Source: Candidatus Udaeobacter sp.
GTDB lineage: Bacteria > Verrucomicrobiota > Verrucomicrobiia > Chthoniobacterales > UBA10450
Direction of reading: 5' to 3'
DNA: 53,517 bases
Assembly: GCA_013372845.1 (NCBI GenBank)
Contig: JAALOD010000003.1
Span: forward strand, 27,754-81,270
The notes below the pieces were generated by a model. It saw only the letters and a list, made by a program, of their open reading frames with translations. It did no database searches and was not told the origin of the DNA. The position numbers and the translations under genes were made by a program. This document shows positions 11,598 to 20,888 of the stretch, piece after piece; position 1 is the first letter of the stretch, and every line of letters begins with the position of its first letter.

Positions 11598-14500
11598 ATG
11601 AACGAACATTCCTGGCGTGAGTTAGTGGGCGAGGAACGCCCCGTGGGTTTTGATCAAGTCGCAATTGGCGTCGCGTCGAGTGACACGATGCGCTCGTGGA
11701 GCAAAGGCGAAGTCAAAAATCCCGAGACAATCAATTACCGGACGTTTAAACCGGAGAAGGGCGGTCTTTTCTGTGAACGCATTTTTGGTCCCACGCGCGA
11801 TTGGGAGTGCTCATGCGGAAAATACAAGCGGATTAAACATAAGGGCGTCATCTGCGACCGGTGCGGCGTGGAGGTTACGCTGGCTCGCGTCCGTCGCGAA
11901 CGGATGGGGCACATCGAATTAGCTGTGCCTGTCTCGCACATCTGGTTTTACAAATGCATGCCCTCTCGTATCGGGCTTATGCTTGATATGAGCGCACGCC
12001 AGCTCGAGCGCGTCATTTATTACGAGGACTACATCGTCATCGATCCGGGCAAGACGCCGTTGCAGAAGACGCAACTGCTGAACGAAGTTGAATACCGCGA
12101 GGCGCAGGAGCAATACGGGGAGGATTTCGTTGCCGGCATGGGCGCCGAAGCAATCAGAAAACTTCTGGCCGAGATCGATCTCAACAAGCTCAACAAGGAG
12201 CTTGAGAAAGCAATGGCCGCCACCAAGAGCAAACAGATTCGCAAGAAACTGGCGAAGCGTCTCAAGCTCATCCAGGGCTTCCAAAATTCGCACGCGCGTC
12301 CCGAATGGATGATTCTGGATGTATTGCCGGTTATTCCGCCGGATTTACGGCCCCTCGTTCCTCTCGAAGGCGGACGTTTCGCGACCTCAGATCTGAACGA
12401 TCTTTATCGCCGGGTTATTAACCGTAACAACCGGTTGAAAAACCTGCTCATGCTCAAGACGCCGGATGTCATCATTCGCAATGAAAAGCGAATGTTGCAG
12501 GAAGCGGTGGACGCTTTGTTCGACAACGGCCGACATGGGCGGGCTGTAACTGGCGCCGGCAATCGGCCTCTCAAGTCACTGAGCGACATGCTCAAGGGCA
12601 AGGGTGGACGTTTCCGTCAAAATCTGCTTGGCAAACGCGTGGATTACTCAGGCCGCTCTGTAATTGTGATCGGTCCGGAGCTGAAGCTGCAGCAATGCGG
12701 ATTGCCGAAGAAGATGGCGCTTGTGCTTTTCGAACCATTCATCATTCGCCGGCTTAAAGACCTTGGCTACGTGCATACCGTGCGCAGCGCGAAAAAGATG
12801 ATCGAGCGCCAGACGCCGGAGGTGTGGGACATTCTCGATGAAGTGACCAAGGGTCATCCGGTGTTGCTCAATCGCGCGCCCACTTTGCACCGATTGTCCA
12901 TTCAGGCTTTTGAACCTCAATTGATCGAGGGCGAAGCCATTCGCATTCATCCGCTGGTTTGCACTGCTTATAATGCGGACTTCGACGGCGACCAGATGGC
13001 TGTGCATGTGCCGCTCTCGGTGGAAGCCCAGATGGAGGCGCGCATGCTGATGCTCGCGCCGAATAACATTTTTTCTCCTTCCAGCGGAAAGCCGATTACC
13101 ACGCCTTCTCAAGACATCACGCTGGGCTGCTACTATCTCACCCAAAACCCGCGCGGTGTAGGCAAGGATGGACAGCGGCTCCCACTCTTCGCCGATGCAG
13201 CCGAAGTGGAATTTGCGATGGCAGAGCGAAGCATTCACACGCACGACCGCATCCGGATTAAGAACCCCGATTTCGGTAAGCAAACAATCTACGGAAACGC
13301 AGAGGCCAGAACGATCGAAACCACTGCAGGCCGTGTCATTTTCAATGAGATTTGGCCCAAACAGCTTGGATTTTTCAACAAACCCGCGGGCAAGAAGCAA
13401 CTTAGCGATATTATCTGGCGCTGTTATCAAATCGCGGGACCGGCAGAGACTGTCGTCACTCTGGACAAATTAAAGGAACTCGGTTTTGCCGAGGCAACCA
13501 AAGCTGGCATCTCAATTGGAATTTCGGACATGATCATTCCGAAAGAGAAAGAGACCGAGCTGGAAAACGCCTATAAGCAGATTCGACAGGTTGAGCAGCA
13601 ATATCGCAAGGGCATCATCACCGATGGTGAGCGCTACAACAAGATCATCGACATCTGGACGCACGCCGGTGATGAGATTTCCAGCGCGATGTTTCGCACT
13701 TTGGAACACAACGACGGCCGTAAGGAGTTGAATCCGGTCTTCTTGATGGTCGATTCCGGCTCACGCGGCAACCGCCAGCAGGTTCGTCAGCTCGCAGGCA
13801 TGCGAGGTTTGATGGCCAAACCTTCGGGCGAAATCATTGAGCGGCCGATCACATCGAACTTCCGCGAGGGGTTGAGCGTGCTCGAGTACTTTATTTCTAC
13901 TCACGGCGCTCGAAAAGGTCTTGCGGACACGGCGCTGAAGACTGCCGACTCCGGATATCTAACGCGAAAACTGGTCGATGCTGCTCAGGACGTGATCATC
14001 AACGAAGCGGACTGCGGGACTGTAAACGGCATCGTAGTGCGCTCGATTTACGAGGGCGACGAGGAAGTAGTAGATCTCGGCCAGCGCATAATCGGACGTG
14101 TAAGTTGCGAAACCATCGCTGATCCAGTGGATAAAAAGAAGAAGATCGTCAAAGCGAATCAGTTGATTGATGAAAAGATCGCGGCGGAGCTTCAGCGCGT
14201 TGGCGTGGAGAGCTTGAAGATTCGTTCGGTTCTTACCTGCGAGTGCGGCCGAGGCGTGTGCGCGATGTGTTATGGGCGCAACCTGGCTACGGGCCAGTTC
14301 GTTAAGCTTGGCGAAGCAGTAGGCATTATTGCGGCCCAATCGATTGGCGAGCCGGGAACGCAGTTGACGATGCGCACATTCCACATTGGCGGCACGGCCA
14401 GCCAGACTTTCAAGCAACCGATCATCAAGGCCAAGAACGACGGCACGGTGCGCTTCAATGACCTGAGGACTGTCCAGGCACTCGACGGTAGTTGGATCGC

Positions 14501-15716
14501 GTTGAACAAGAACGGCTCAATCAGCGTGCACAATGCAGAAGGCCGCGAACTCGAACGCTACAACGTGGTGATCGGCTCAATGATTTCTAAAGGCGACGGA
14601 ACCGAGGTAAAAAAGGGTGAGACCTTCGTTCAATGGGACCCCTACAACGTGCCGATTCTCACCGACAAGAGTGGCAAGATCGAGTTCCGCGACATGATCG
14701 CGGGTGTCACGATCAAACGCGACGTCGATGAGGCGACGGGCCTGATGGGCACCGTTATCATTGAGCACAAGGAAGATTTGCACCCACAAATTGTTATCGT
14801 GGATGACAAGAAGGAAGTGCTCGCCAGCTACTCCATCCCGGCCGGCGCTCACGTCATCGTGGAAGAAGGTCAAAAGGTGCGAGCTGGCGCATTGCTGGCA
14901 AAGACACCGCGGAAAGTCGCGAAGACCAAAGACATCACCGGAGGTTTGCCACGCGTGGCCGAATTATTCGAAGCGCGCCGGCCGAAGGACGCGGCTGAGA
15001 TTGCCAAGATCGATGGCGTGGTTGAGATGGGTGGCACTGTCCGCGGAAAACGACGCTTGATTTTGAAGGACCCCGACACCGGAGCCGAGGAAGAACACCT
15101 GATCCCGCTTACCAAACACATTATCGTGTTTAAGGGCGACTTCGTGAAGAAAGGTCAGCAACTTACCGAAGGCCCTGTAGTACCTCACGAAATTCTCGAG
15201 GTCTGCGGACCGCAGGATTTGCAGGAGCACCTGGTCAACGAAGTCCAGGAGGTATATCGGCTACAGGGCGTGGAGATTAACGACAAGCATATCGAAATCA
15301 TCGTGCGCCAGATGTTGCGCAAGGTGAAGATCACCGATCCTGGCGATACGTCGTTGCTCTGGGGTGATCAGGTCGACAAACTCGACTTCGAAGACGAAAA
15401 CAAGAAGGTGGTCGAGAAAGGTGGCAAGCCGGCAGAAGCCGTTCCCGTCCTACTCGGCATCACGAAGGCTTCACTCGAAACGGACAGCTTTATTTCCGCT
15501 GCCTCGTTCCAAGATACGACTCGCGTTCTTACGGAGGCGGCTACACTGGGTAAGGTCGATAAACTGCGCGGCTTCAAGGAAAACGTGATTATGGGTCACT
15601 TGATTCCCGCCGGCACCGGTTTCCCTGAGCACCGCGAGATTAAGCTGGTGGAAAAAGGTGAGCCGATCGGCGCACCGGTAATGGAAGAAGCCGAGGCGCA
15701 GCCGGCCATCGGGTGA
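11598..15716 (+). CDS. rpoC: DNA-directed RNA polymerase subunit beta'
   Basis: [61 protein letters not shown]. Confidence 0.99.
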   Translation: MNEHSWRELVGEERPVGFDQVAIGVASSDTMRSWSKGEVKNPETINYRTFKPEKGGLFCERIFGPTRDWECSCGKYKRIKHKGVICDRCGVEVTLARVRRERMGHIELAVPVSHIWFYKCMPSRIGLMLDMSARQLERVIYYEDYIVIDPGKTPLQKTQLLNEVEYREAQEQYGEDFVAGMGAEAIRKLLAEIDLNKLNKELEKAMAATKSKQIRKKLAKRLKLIQGFQNSHARPEWMILDVLPVIPPDLRPLVPLEGGRFATSDLNDLYRRVINRNNRLKNLLMLKTPDVIIRNEKRMLQEAVDALFDNGRHGRAVTGAGNRPLKSLSDMLKGKGGRFRQNLLGKRVDYSGRSVIVIGPELKLQQCGLPKKMALVLFEPFIIRRLKDLGYVHTVRSAKKMIERQTPEVWDILDEVTKGHPVLLNRAPTLHRLSIQAFEPQLIEGEAIRIHPLVCTAYNADFDGDQMAVHVPLSVEAQMEARMLMLAPNNIFSPSSGKPITTPSQDITLGCYYLTQNPRGVGKDGQRLPLFADAAEVEFAMAERSIHTHDRIRIKNPDFGKQTIYGNAEARTIETTAGRVIFNEIWPKQLGFFNKPAGKKQLSDIIWRCYQIAGPAETVVTLDKLKELGFAEATKAGISIGISDMIIPKEKETELENAYKQIRQVEQQYRKGIITDGERYNKIIDIWTHAGDEISSAMFRTLEHNDGRKELNPVFLMVDSGSRGNRQQVRQLAGMRGLMAKPSGEIIERPITSNFREGLSVLEYFISTHGARKGLADTALKTADSGYLTRKLVDAAQDVIINEADCGTVNGIVVRSIYEGDEEVVDLGQRIIGRVSCETIADPVDKKKKIVKANQLIDEKIAAELQRVGVESLKIRSVLTCECGRGVCAMCYGRNLATGQFVKLGEAVGIIAAQSIGEPGTQLTMRTFHIGGTASQTFKQPIIKAKNDGTVRFNDLRTVQALDGSWIALNKNGSISVHNAEGRELERYNVVIGSMISKGDGTEVKKGETFVQWDPYNVPILTDKSGKIEFRDMIAGVTIKRDVDEATGLMGTVIIEHKEDLHPQIVIVDDKKEVLASYSIPAGAHVIVEEGQKVRAGALLAKTPRKVAKTKDITGGLPRVAELFEARRPKDAAEIAKIDGVVEMGGTVRGKRRLILKDPDTGAEEEHLIPLTKHIIVFKGDFVKKGQQLTEGPVVPHEILEVCGPQDLQEHLVNEVQEVYRLQGVEINDKHIEIIVRQMLRKVKITDPGDTSLLWGDQVDKLDFEDENKKVVEKGGKPAEAVPVLLGITKASLETDSFISAASFQDTTRVLTEAATLGKVDKLRGFKENVIMGHLIPAGTGFPEHREIKLVEKGEPIGAPVMEEAEAQPAIG

Positions 15717-15719
15717 CAG

Positions 15720-15854
15720 TTGTAGGGTGTCTGTGTCGGGCGCCATCTAACGGATTGGCGTTTCACAGAATGGAGCCGGCGGGAGCCGAGCGACATAGAC
15801 GGGAAGCCCCGACCGGGTGAGGGAGCTGGCGCGAGCGAATCAAACGCCCTACAA
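15720..15854. repeat. Palindromic interspersed element (family 1, TTGTAGGG...CCCTACAA), 135 bp
   Basis: Left end TTGTAGGGTGTCTGTGTCGGGCGCC; right end, reversed, TTGTAGGGCGTTTGATTCGCTCGCGCC. The left end matches the half-copy at 40094..40118. Confidence 0.75.
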
Positions 15855-15862
15855 TTTGCCTG

Positions 15863-16408
15863 ATGTCGATCGTCACTAAGACAGGCGACAAAGGCGAAAC
15901 GTCCCTGATGTACGGCCATCGCGTCTCGAAGAGCGATGCGCGCGTCGATGCTTACGGCTGTGTGGATGAGCTGACTGCTGCGCTTGGTTTGGCTCGATCC
16001 ATTGCGACCGATACATTCATTTCTGACGAAATCTTCGCCGCACAAAAAGATTTGGTTGTCGTTATGGGAGAACTGGCAACCGCTCCGAGCGATAGGGAGC
16101 GTTTCGCAAAAGATGGCTTTCACATCACCACGTCGGCGATAGTCGACCGCATCACAGCGGTGATTAACGAACTTGAGAAAGACAAATCGCTTTATCCGAA
16201 GGACTGGGTGATTCCTGGGGGAACACGCGTTTCCGCGGCTCTCGATTTTGCTCGCACAACATGCCGTCGCGCCGAGCGACACATCGCTGCGTTCAGTACC
16301 AGTGACGCAGAATTCAATGGTGAGATTTTGCGTTACCTGAATCGTCTTTCCGATCTCTGCTGGGTCCTCGCCAGATACGTCGAGAAAGATTCGCGGAATT
16401 CCGGTTAG
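15863..16408 (+). CDS. PduO-type ATP:cob(I)alamin adenosyltransferase
   Basis: MSIVTKTGDKGETSLMYGHRVSKSDARVDAYGCVDELTAALGLARS ... PGGTRVSAALDFARTTCRRAERH ... LRYLNRLSDLCWVLARY. Confidence 0.95.
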   Translation: MSIVTKTGDKGETSLMYGHRVSKSDARVDAYGCVDELTAALGLARSIATDTFISDEIFAAQKDLVVVMGELATAPSDRERFAKDGFHITTSAIVDRITAVINELEKDKSLYPKDWVIPGGTRVSAALDFARTTCRRAERHIAAFSTSDAEFNGEILRYLNRLSDLCWVLARYVEKDSRNSG

Positions 16409-16512
16409 CGGCGCGTTGCTGCGACACGCCCCGGATTGCGCTGCAATCCAGCGTCAAAAATTGGCAACTCCCCGGCAGCGGAAGTCATCGCTTGTTGGTA
16501 GAAATGCCGGCG

Positions 16513-17281
16513 ATGAAGATCAGAATCACATTAATCGCAGCAATTTCATTTTGTCTTTCCATTGTCCGCGCCGACGAAGCAATCTTCGCCTGGACTTACA
16601 CCACCGATTTGCTTCCCAAAGGCCGGTGGGAATTTGAGCAATGGATGACCGCGCGCTGGGAAAAAGAGCACGGCATCTACAATGTCTTCGATTTTCGCGA
16701 AGAGCTCGAGTATGGCGTGACAGATAATCTTCAGATCGCGCTCTACTTGAATCATCATTACGTTAACGCGGATGACGATGTTCCGGCGGAGGACCCAAAA
16801 CATCCTGGTCGCCGATTGCCGGGAGTGTACGAGACCGGCGGCGAGGATGTCCACGCCGGCCACGATCCATCCACGCCATTCGACAGTTATCACTTCGAAT
16901 CAGTTCCTTTGGGCGTTAAACGTCAACTACGAACTCCAATTCGAAAAGGAGGCTGACGGCAGCTACGAGCGCGACGGCATGTTCGAATGGTTCACCGGGC
17001 TTTCTTACCGGTTTGTGCGCAATTGGTCAGGAGGTTTGGAATTTTGGAATCATCACGAATTCGCCGATGCCACCGTCCACGAGCATTCAGCTTACTTTGT
17101 CGGACCGACTATTCATTATGGCGGCGAACGCTGGTGGGCCACCCTGGGATTCCTTCATCAGTTACCAATCGGGCAGGCGTTCAGTCAGGATAACAAGGAG
17201 TTTGCCGTGCACGACGGTTACATCTTTGGCGATGAGCACGAAAAATATTGCGTGCGGGTTCGAATAGGGTTTAATTTTTGA
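16513..17281 (+). pseudogene. Outer-membrane beta-barrel-like protein (DUF6662-like), frameshift and probable internal deletion near 16905
   Basis: Frame 1: ADEAIFAWTYTTDLLPKGRWEFEQWMTARWEKEHGIYNVFDFREELEYGVTDNLQIALYLNHHY...FDSYHFESV. Then frame 2: LWALNVNYELQFEKE...EWFTGLSYRFVRNWSGGLEFWNHHEF...YFVGPTIHYGGERWWATLGFLHQLP...GDEHEKYCVRVRIGFNF. Confidence 0.72.
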
Positions 17282-17365
17282 CCTTATCGCAATCCGACAT
17301 CAAAAATAGCAACGCTCCGGCAGCGCATTGCTGAAGTCGGTGCCAGAGATCGAAGCGGTGAAGGT

Positions 17366-17390
17366 GCAGCGTCTTGACGCTGCTTTTCTT
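17366..17390 (+). terminator. Hairpin plus T-tract (intrinsic-terminator-like) directly before the FMN-binding gene
   Basis: GCAGCGT CTTG ACGCTGC followed by TTTTCTT; next gene ATG at 17392. Confidence 0.6.
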
Positions 17391-17391
17391 G

Positions 17392-17916
17392 ATGAAATCC
17401 GAATTGGTCTTCGTAGCACTTCCAATCTCCGCAATCGTAGCGCCCTCGGCTTTTGCCGTTCAATATCTCAGCGTCGATCAGGCCCAAAAGGCAATCTTTC
17501 CTGGTAAATCCTTCACAGCCGCGCCGGTTAAACTGACCGCGGCGCAACGCAAGGCCATCGAACAGGCAAGCGGTGTTCGCGTGTTGAAAGATGAGCAACC
17601 CGTCTGGCGGGTCGGAGCCGGCGGGTGGTTCATTGTCGATGAAGTAGTCGGGAAACATGAATTCATTACATATGCGGTTGGCTTGAACTCGGATGGATCG
17701 GTCAAGCAGATTGAAATCATGGACTATCGCGAAACCTATGGTGGCCAGATTCGAGATCAAAAGTGGCGTGCCCAATTTGTCGGGAAGAACGGCAGATCGA
17801 CTCTCAAACTCGATAGCGATATCAAGAACATCAGTGGAGCGACTTTGAGTTGTCGGCACATCACTGACGGGGTTAAACGCCTCGTGGCATTTTATGAGAT
17901 CGCCCTCAAGCATTGA
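17392..17916 (+). CDS. FMN-binding domain protein (covalent flavinylation substrate)
   Basis: Signal-peptide-like N-terminus; KNISGATLSCRHITDGVKRLV contains the S-G-A-T motif of FMN_bind domains; followed by apbE. Confidence 0.82.
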   Translation: MKSELVFVALPISAIVAPSAFAVQYLSVDQAQKAIFPGKSFTAAPVKLTAAQRKAIEQASGVRVLKDEQPVWRVGAGGWFIVDEVVGKHEFITYAVGLNSDGSVKQIEIMDYRETYGGQIRDQKWRAQFVGKNGRSTLKLDSDIKNISGATLSCRHITDGVKRLVAFYEIALKH

Positions 17917-18804
17917 AGTGCGGCGGTGTCGTCCGCTGCTGGGCACATTTGTCGAAATCACGGCGCGTGGACGCGACGAAAGATTACTCGCTCGCGGAAT
18001 CGAAGCTGGATTCGCTGCGATTGCGACGGTGCATCGCCTAATGAGCTTTCACGACCGCTTAAGTGATGTCTCGCGCATGAATCGGGACGCGTTTCCAAAA
18101 GGTGTGAACGTGCATCCGTGGACCTGGCAGGTCATGAAGGCATCAAAGCGGTTTGCCGAAGAGAGCCACGGCACGTTCGATATTACGGTCGCTCCATGGC
18201 TCACCAAATGGAATTATCTTCCTCGTCGCGGTTATAAGTTTAGTCCAACCGCCAGCTCGGTGACATTTTTCTTCGACGAAACTACGAGGTCTTTTTCCGC
18301 CGGGGCTTGATTGTAGATCTTGGAGGGATCGCGAAGGGTTTTGCAGTCGATCGCGCAGTCGATGCGTTGAAGGAGAATGGAATTGAGTGCGGACTCGTAA
18401 ATGCCGGCGGCGACCTAAGAACATTTGGGCTGGCATCGCAGCTTATTCATCTGCGACATCCCACAGATCCGACGCGCGTTGCCGGAGCGGTGCAGCTGCG
18501 CGAGCGTGCCATGGCGACTTCGGCAATCTATTTTGAGCGTCGAAAATATCGCGGCAAATATGTGGGCCCATTGCTCGACGGGCGAACCGGTCAATCTTCG
18601 CGTGACCTAATCAGCGTGAGTGTGGCGGCTGCGGAATGCATGGTAGCAGATGCATTGACGAAAATCGTCTTCGCACTGCGCGAAAAAGCCGCGGGTTTGC
18701 TGGTGCAGTGTCGGGCGGATGCATTGTTGCTTGAGCGCGGAGGGGCGCCATCATGGATGTTTCACTCATCATGCGACACCCGCGACCGGATTCGATTCGA
18801 TTGA
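17894..18804 (+). pseudogene. apbE: FAD:protein FMN transferase ApbE, frameshifted near 18281
   Basis: ORF 17894..18310 has LLGTFVEITARG, LMSFHDRLSDVSRMNRDA, GTFDITVAPW. Restoring one nt near 18281 gives EVFFRRGLIVDLGGIAKGFAVDRAVDALKENGIECGLVNAGGDLRTFG from ORF 18307..18804. Confidence 0.85.
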
Positions 18805-19308
18805 AGCGCTCGCAGAGATATTTTCTCTACGCGGTATTGGCCCTGGTTTTCTGGAGCGGAGTGGCGTGGGCGTATTGGAATTACCTTCGATCGCCTGAGG
18901 ATTTTCAGACAAACGCGAAATCCTGGGCAATGAAAATCCATGGCGCTGCCGCGATGGCGATTCTTGTACTGATCGGCATGCTCTTGAACGGTCATGTGAG
19001 ATTCGCATGGCGTGTGCGCCGCAATCGAGCAAACGGCTCGATTTTTCTGAGTGCGTTCGCCGTTTTAACCATCACCGGTTACGGCCTTTATTATGCCGGT
19101 GGCGAAAGCCTGCGTGCGTGGACGAGGCCTGGCGTTGCCGATTTTGCTGTTGATCCACATCTTTCTGGGAAGGAGGACACGCCCTACGGTTCAATCCTCA
19201 ATGAGGTCACGCTTTGCGTCTCGGGGCGTCGAGGATCGTCCCAACGCGGCAGTTAATGAGGGCAGTAACAGCGCTGAATTTCAGGTTGCGCATCGACGCG
19301 GGCTGTAG
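18753..19308 (+). pseudogene. Small multi-TM membrane protein (DUF4405/cytochrome b-like), disrupted near 19120
   Basis: SQRYFLYAVLALVFWSGVAWAYWNYL..., MKIHGAAAMAILVLIGMLLNGHVRFAWRVRRNRANG..., YGLYYAGGESLRAWT; the final TM (GLALPILLLIHIFLGRRTR) lies in the next frame. Confidence 0.55.
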
Positions 19309-19355
19309 CATCTTCATCGTCCCGCTCTGGAGTTCCCCCTCGCGGATTTTCTCCT

Positions 19356-20087
19356 ATGGCAGATACCACAGAATTAGTACCTGAACTTTTGGAAGCTGGT
19401 GTTCATTTTGGACATCAGACGAAGCGTTGGAATCCGAAGATGAAGCCCTTCATCTTTGAGCAGCGCAATCAGATTTACATCATCAATTTGGATGAAACCG
19501 TGCTTCAGCTTCGGCGGGCCACGGAGTTTCTCCAGGAAGTAACGCGCCGTGGAGGCAGGATTTTATTCGTTGGTTGCAAGAAACAGGCACAGGAAGCGAT
19601 AAAAGAGGCTGCGCTTGCTTGTGGTCAATTTTACGTGAATCAGCGTTGGCTGGGCGGCACATTGACCAATCTCACGACCATTCGCAAAAGCATTGGACGG
19701 CTGAGATACATCGAACAGATCGAGCAATCCCCCGAATACAAAAAGATGGGCAAGCAGGAGCTGGCTGCTCTTAATCGTGAAGCGGCAAAGCTTCGGCGCA
19801 ATCTCGACGGGATAATTGAGATGTCGCAATTGCCCGACACGCTTGTGGTAATCGATACGATTCGCGAACAAAACGCCGTGAACGAAGCCCGACGCCTTGG
19901 GATTCCAGTAGTTGCCATCGTGGACACGAACGCAGATCCAGACATCATCGATTACCCAATCGCGGGCAACGATGATGCGATACGAGCCATTCGCGTAATT
20001 TTGCAGAAGCTCGTCGATGCAATTGTCTCGGCTAGCAACGAAGCGCGCATCCGCGAGCAAGTCGAAATGGCTGGCGTCTCAGCGTAA
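19356..20087 (+). CDS. rpsB: 30S ribosomal protein S2
   Basis: ELLEAGVHFGHQTKRWNPKMKPFIFEQRNQIYIINLDET; DTNADPDIIDYPIAGNDDAIRAI. Confidence 0.99.
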   Translation: MADTTELVPELLEAGVHFGHQTKRWNPKMKPFIFEQRNQIYIINLDETVLQLRRATEFLQEVTRRGGRILFVGCKKQAQEAIKEAALACGQFYVNQRWLGGTLTNLTTIRKSIGRLRYIEQIEQSPEYKKMGKQELAALNREAAKLRRNLDGIIEMSQLPDTLVVIDTIREQNAVNEARRLGIPVVAIVDTNADPDIIDYPIAGNDDAIRAIRVILQKLVDAIVSASNEARIREQVEMAGVSA

Positions 20088-20160
20088 CCAGTCGAGCTGA
20101 TAGCCGATGGTTGATAGTTAATCGACACTGGATTCCACTTTCAACGCTCTAATCACTTTA

Positions 20161-20778
20161 ATGAAAACAACGGCCGAAATTGATCCTCAACTAGTTAAGC
20201 AGCTCCGCGAAAAAACCAACGCGGGGTTTATGGACTGCAAGCGCGCTCTCGTGGAGAGCGGCGGCAATCTGGAGAAAGCGGAGGCGATTTTGCGGACCAA
20301 AGGAATTGCCAGCGCTGGAAAGAAGGCTTCGCGTGCAACGAAAGAAGGTGTCGTTGCTTCTTATATTCACCTGCAAGGGAAAGTTGGCGTGCTCGTAGAG
20401 GTGAATTGTGAGACCGACTTCGTGGCGAGGAACGAGAATTTTCGCGAGTTCGTGAAGGACATCACCCTTCATATTGCAGCGGCCCACCCGCTTTATGTCA
20501 GCCGCGCTGATGTGCCGGGCAATCTTATCGAAGCTGAGCGCGAAATTTACAAGGCCCAGGTCAAGGGCAAACCGGAGAATGTTGCCGACAAAATTGTCGA
20601 AGGAAAACTCGAGAAATTCTACAGCACGGTTTGCTTGCTCGAACAAGGGTTCATTAAAAATCCCGATGCGACCGTCAGGGACTTGCTCAATGGCAAGATT
20701 TCGGAACTGGGTGAAAACATCGTCATCCGCCGTTTCGTTCGCTATCTTGTCGGCGAGGCGCTGCCAAGCGAAGCGTAG
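20161..20778 (+). CDS. tsf: Elongation factor Ts
   Basis: LVKQLREKTNAGFMDCKRALVESGGNLEKAEAILRTKG; GKVGVLVEVNCETDFVARNENF. Confidence 0.98.
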   Translation: MKTTAEIDPQLVKQLREKTNAGFMDCKRALVESGGNLEKAEAILRTKGIASAGKKASRATKEGVVASYIHLQGKVGVLVEVNCETDFVARNENFREFVKDITLHIAAAHPLYVSRADVPGNLIEAEREIYKAQVKGKPENVADKIVEGKLEKFYSTVCLLEQGFIKNPDATVRDLLNGKISELGENIVIRRFVRYLVGEALPSEA

Positions 20779-20888
20779 GTTTTGTAACGGCATTCGCCGC
20801 AGCGAACGCCGGATATGAAAATAGGCGCTCGCGAGTCGCTGTACAACGTCGCGTGCAGGTCGCCGATCTGCAGTTAAGTTACAGCGGA

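Noticed and set aside
12648-13430. 260-aa minus-strand ORF inside rpoC
   Set aside because: Antisense to intact rpoC with no domain-like features.
15720-15854. Possible cobalamin riboswitch before the cobalamin adenosyltransferase (gacgggaag...gggtgagg segments)
   Set aside because: No convincing B12 box and no canonical core order; the ends match an interspersed repeat family found elsewhere, so a repeat explains it better.
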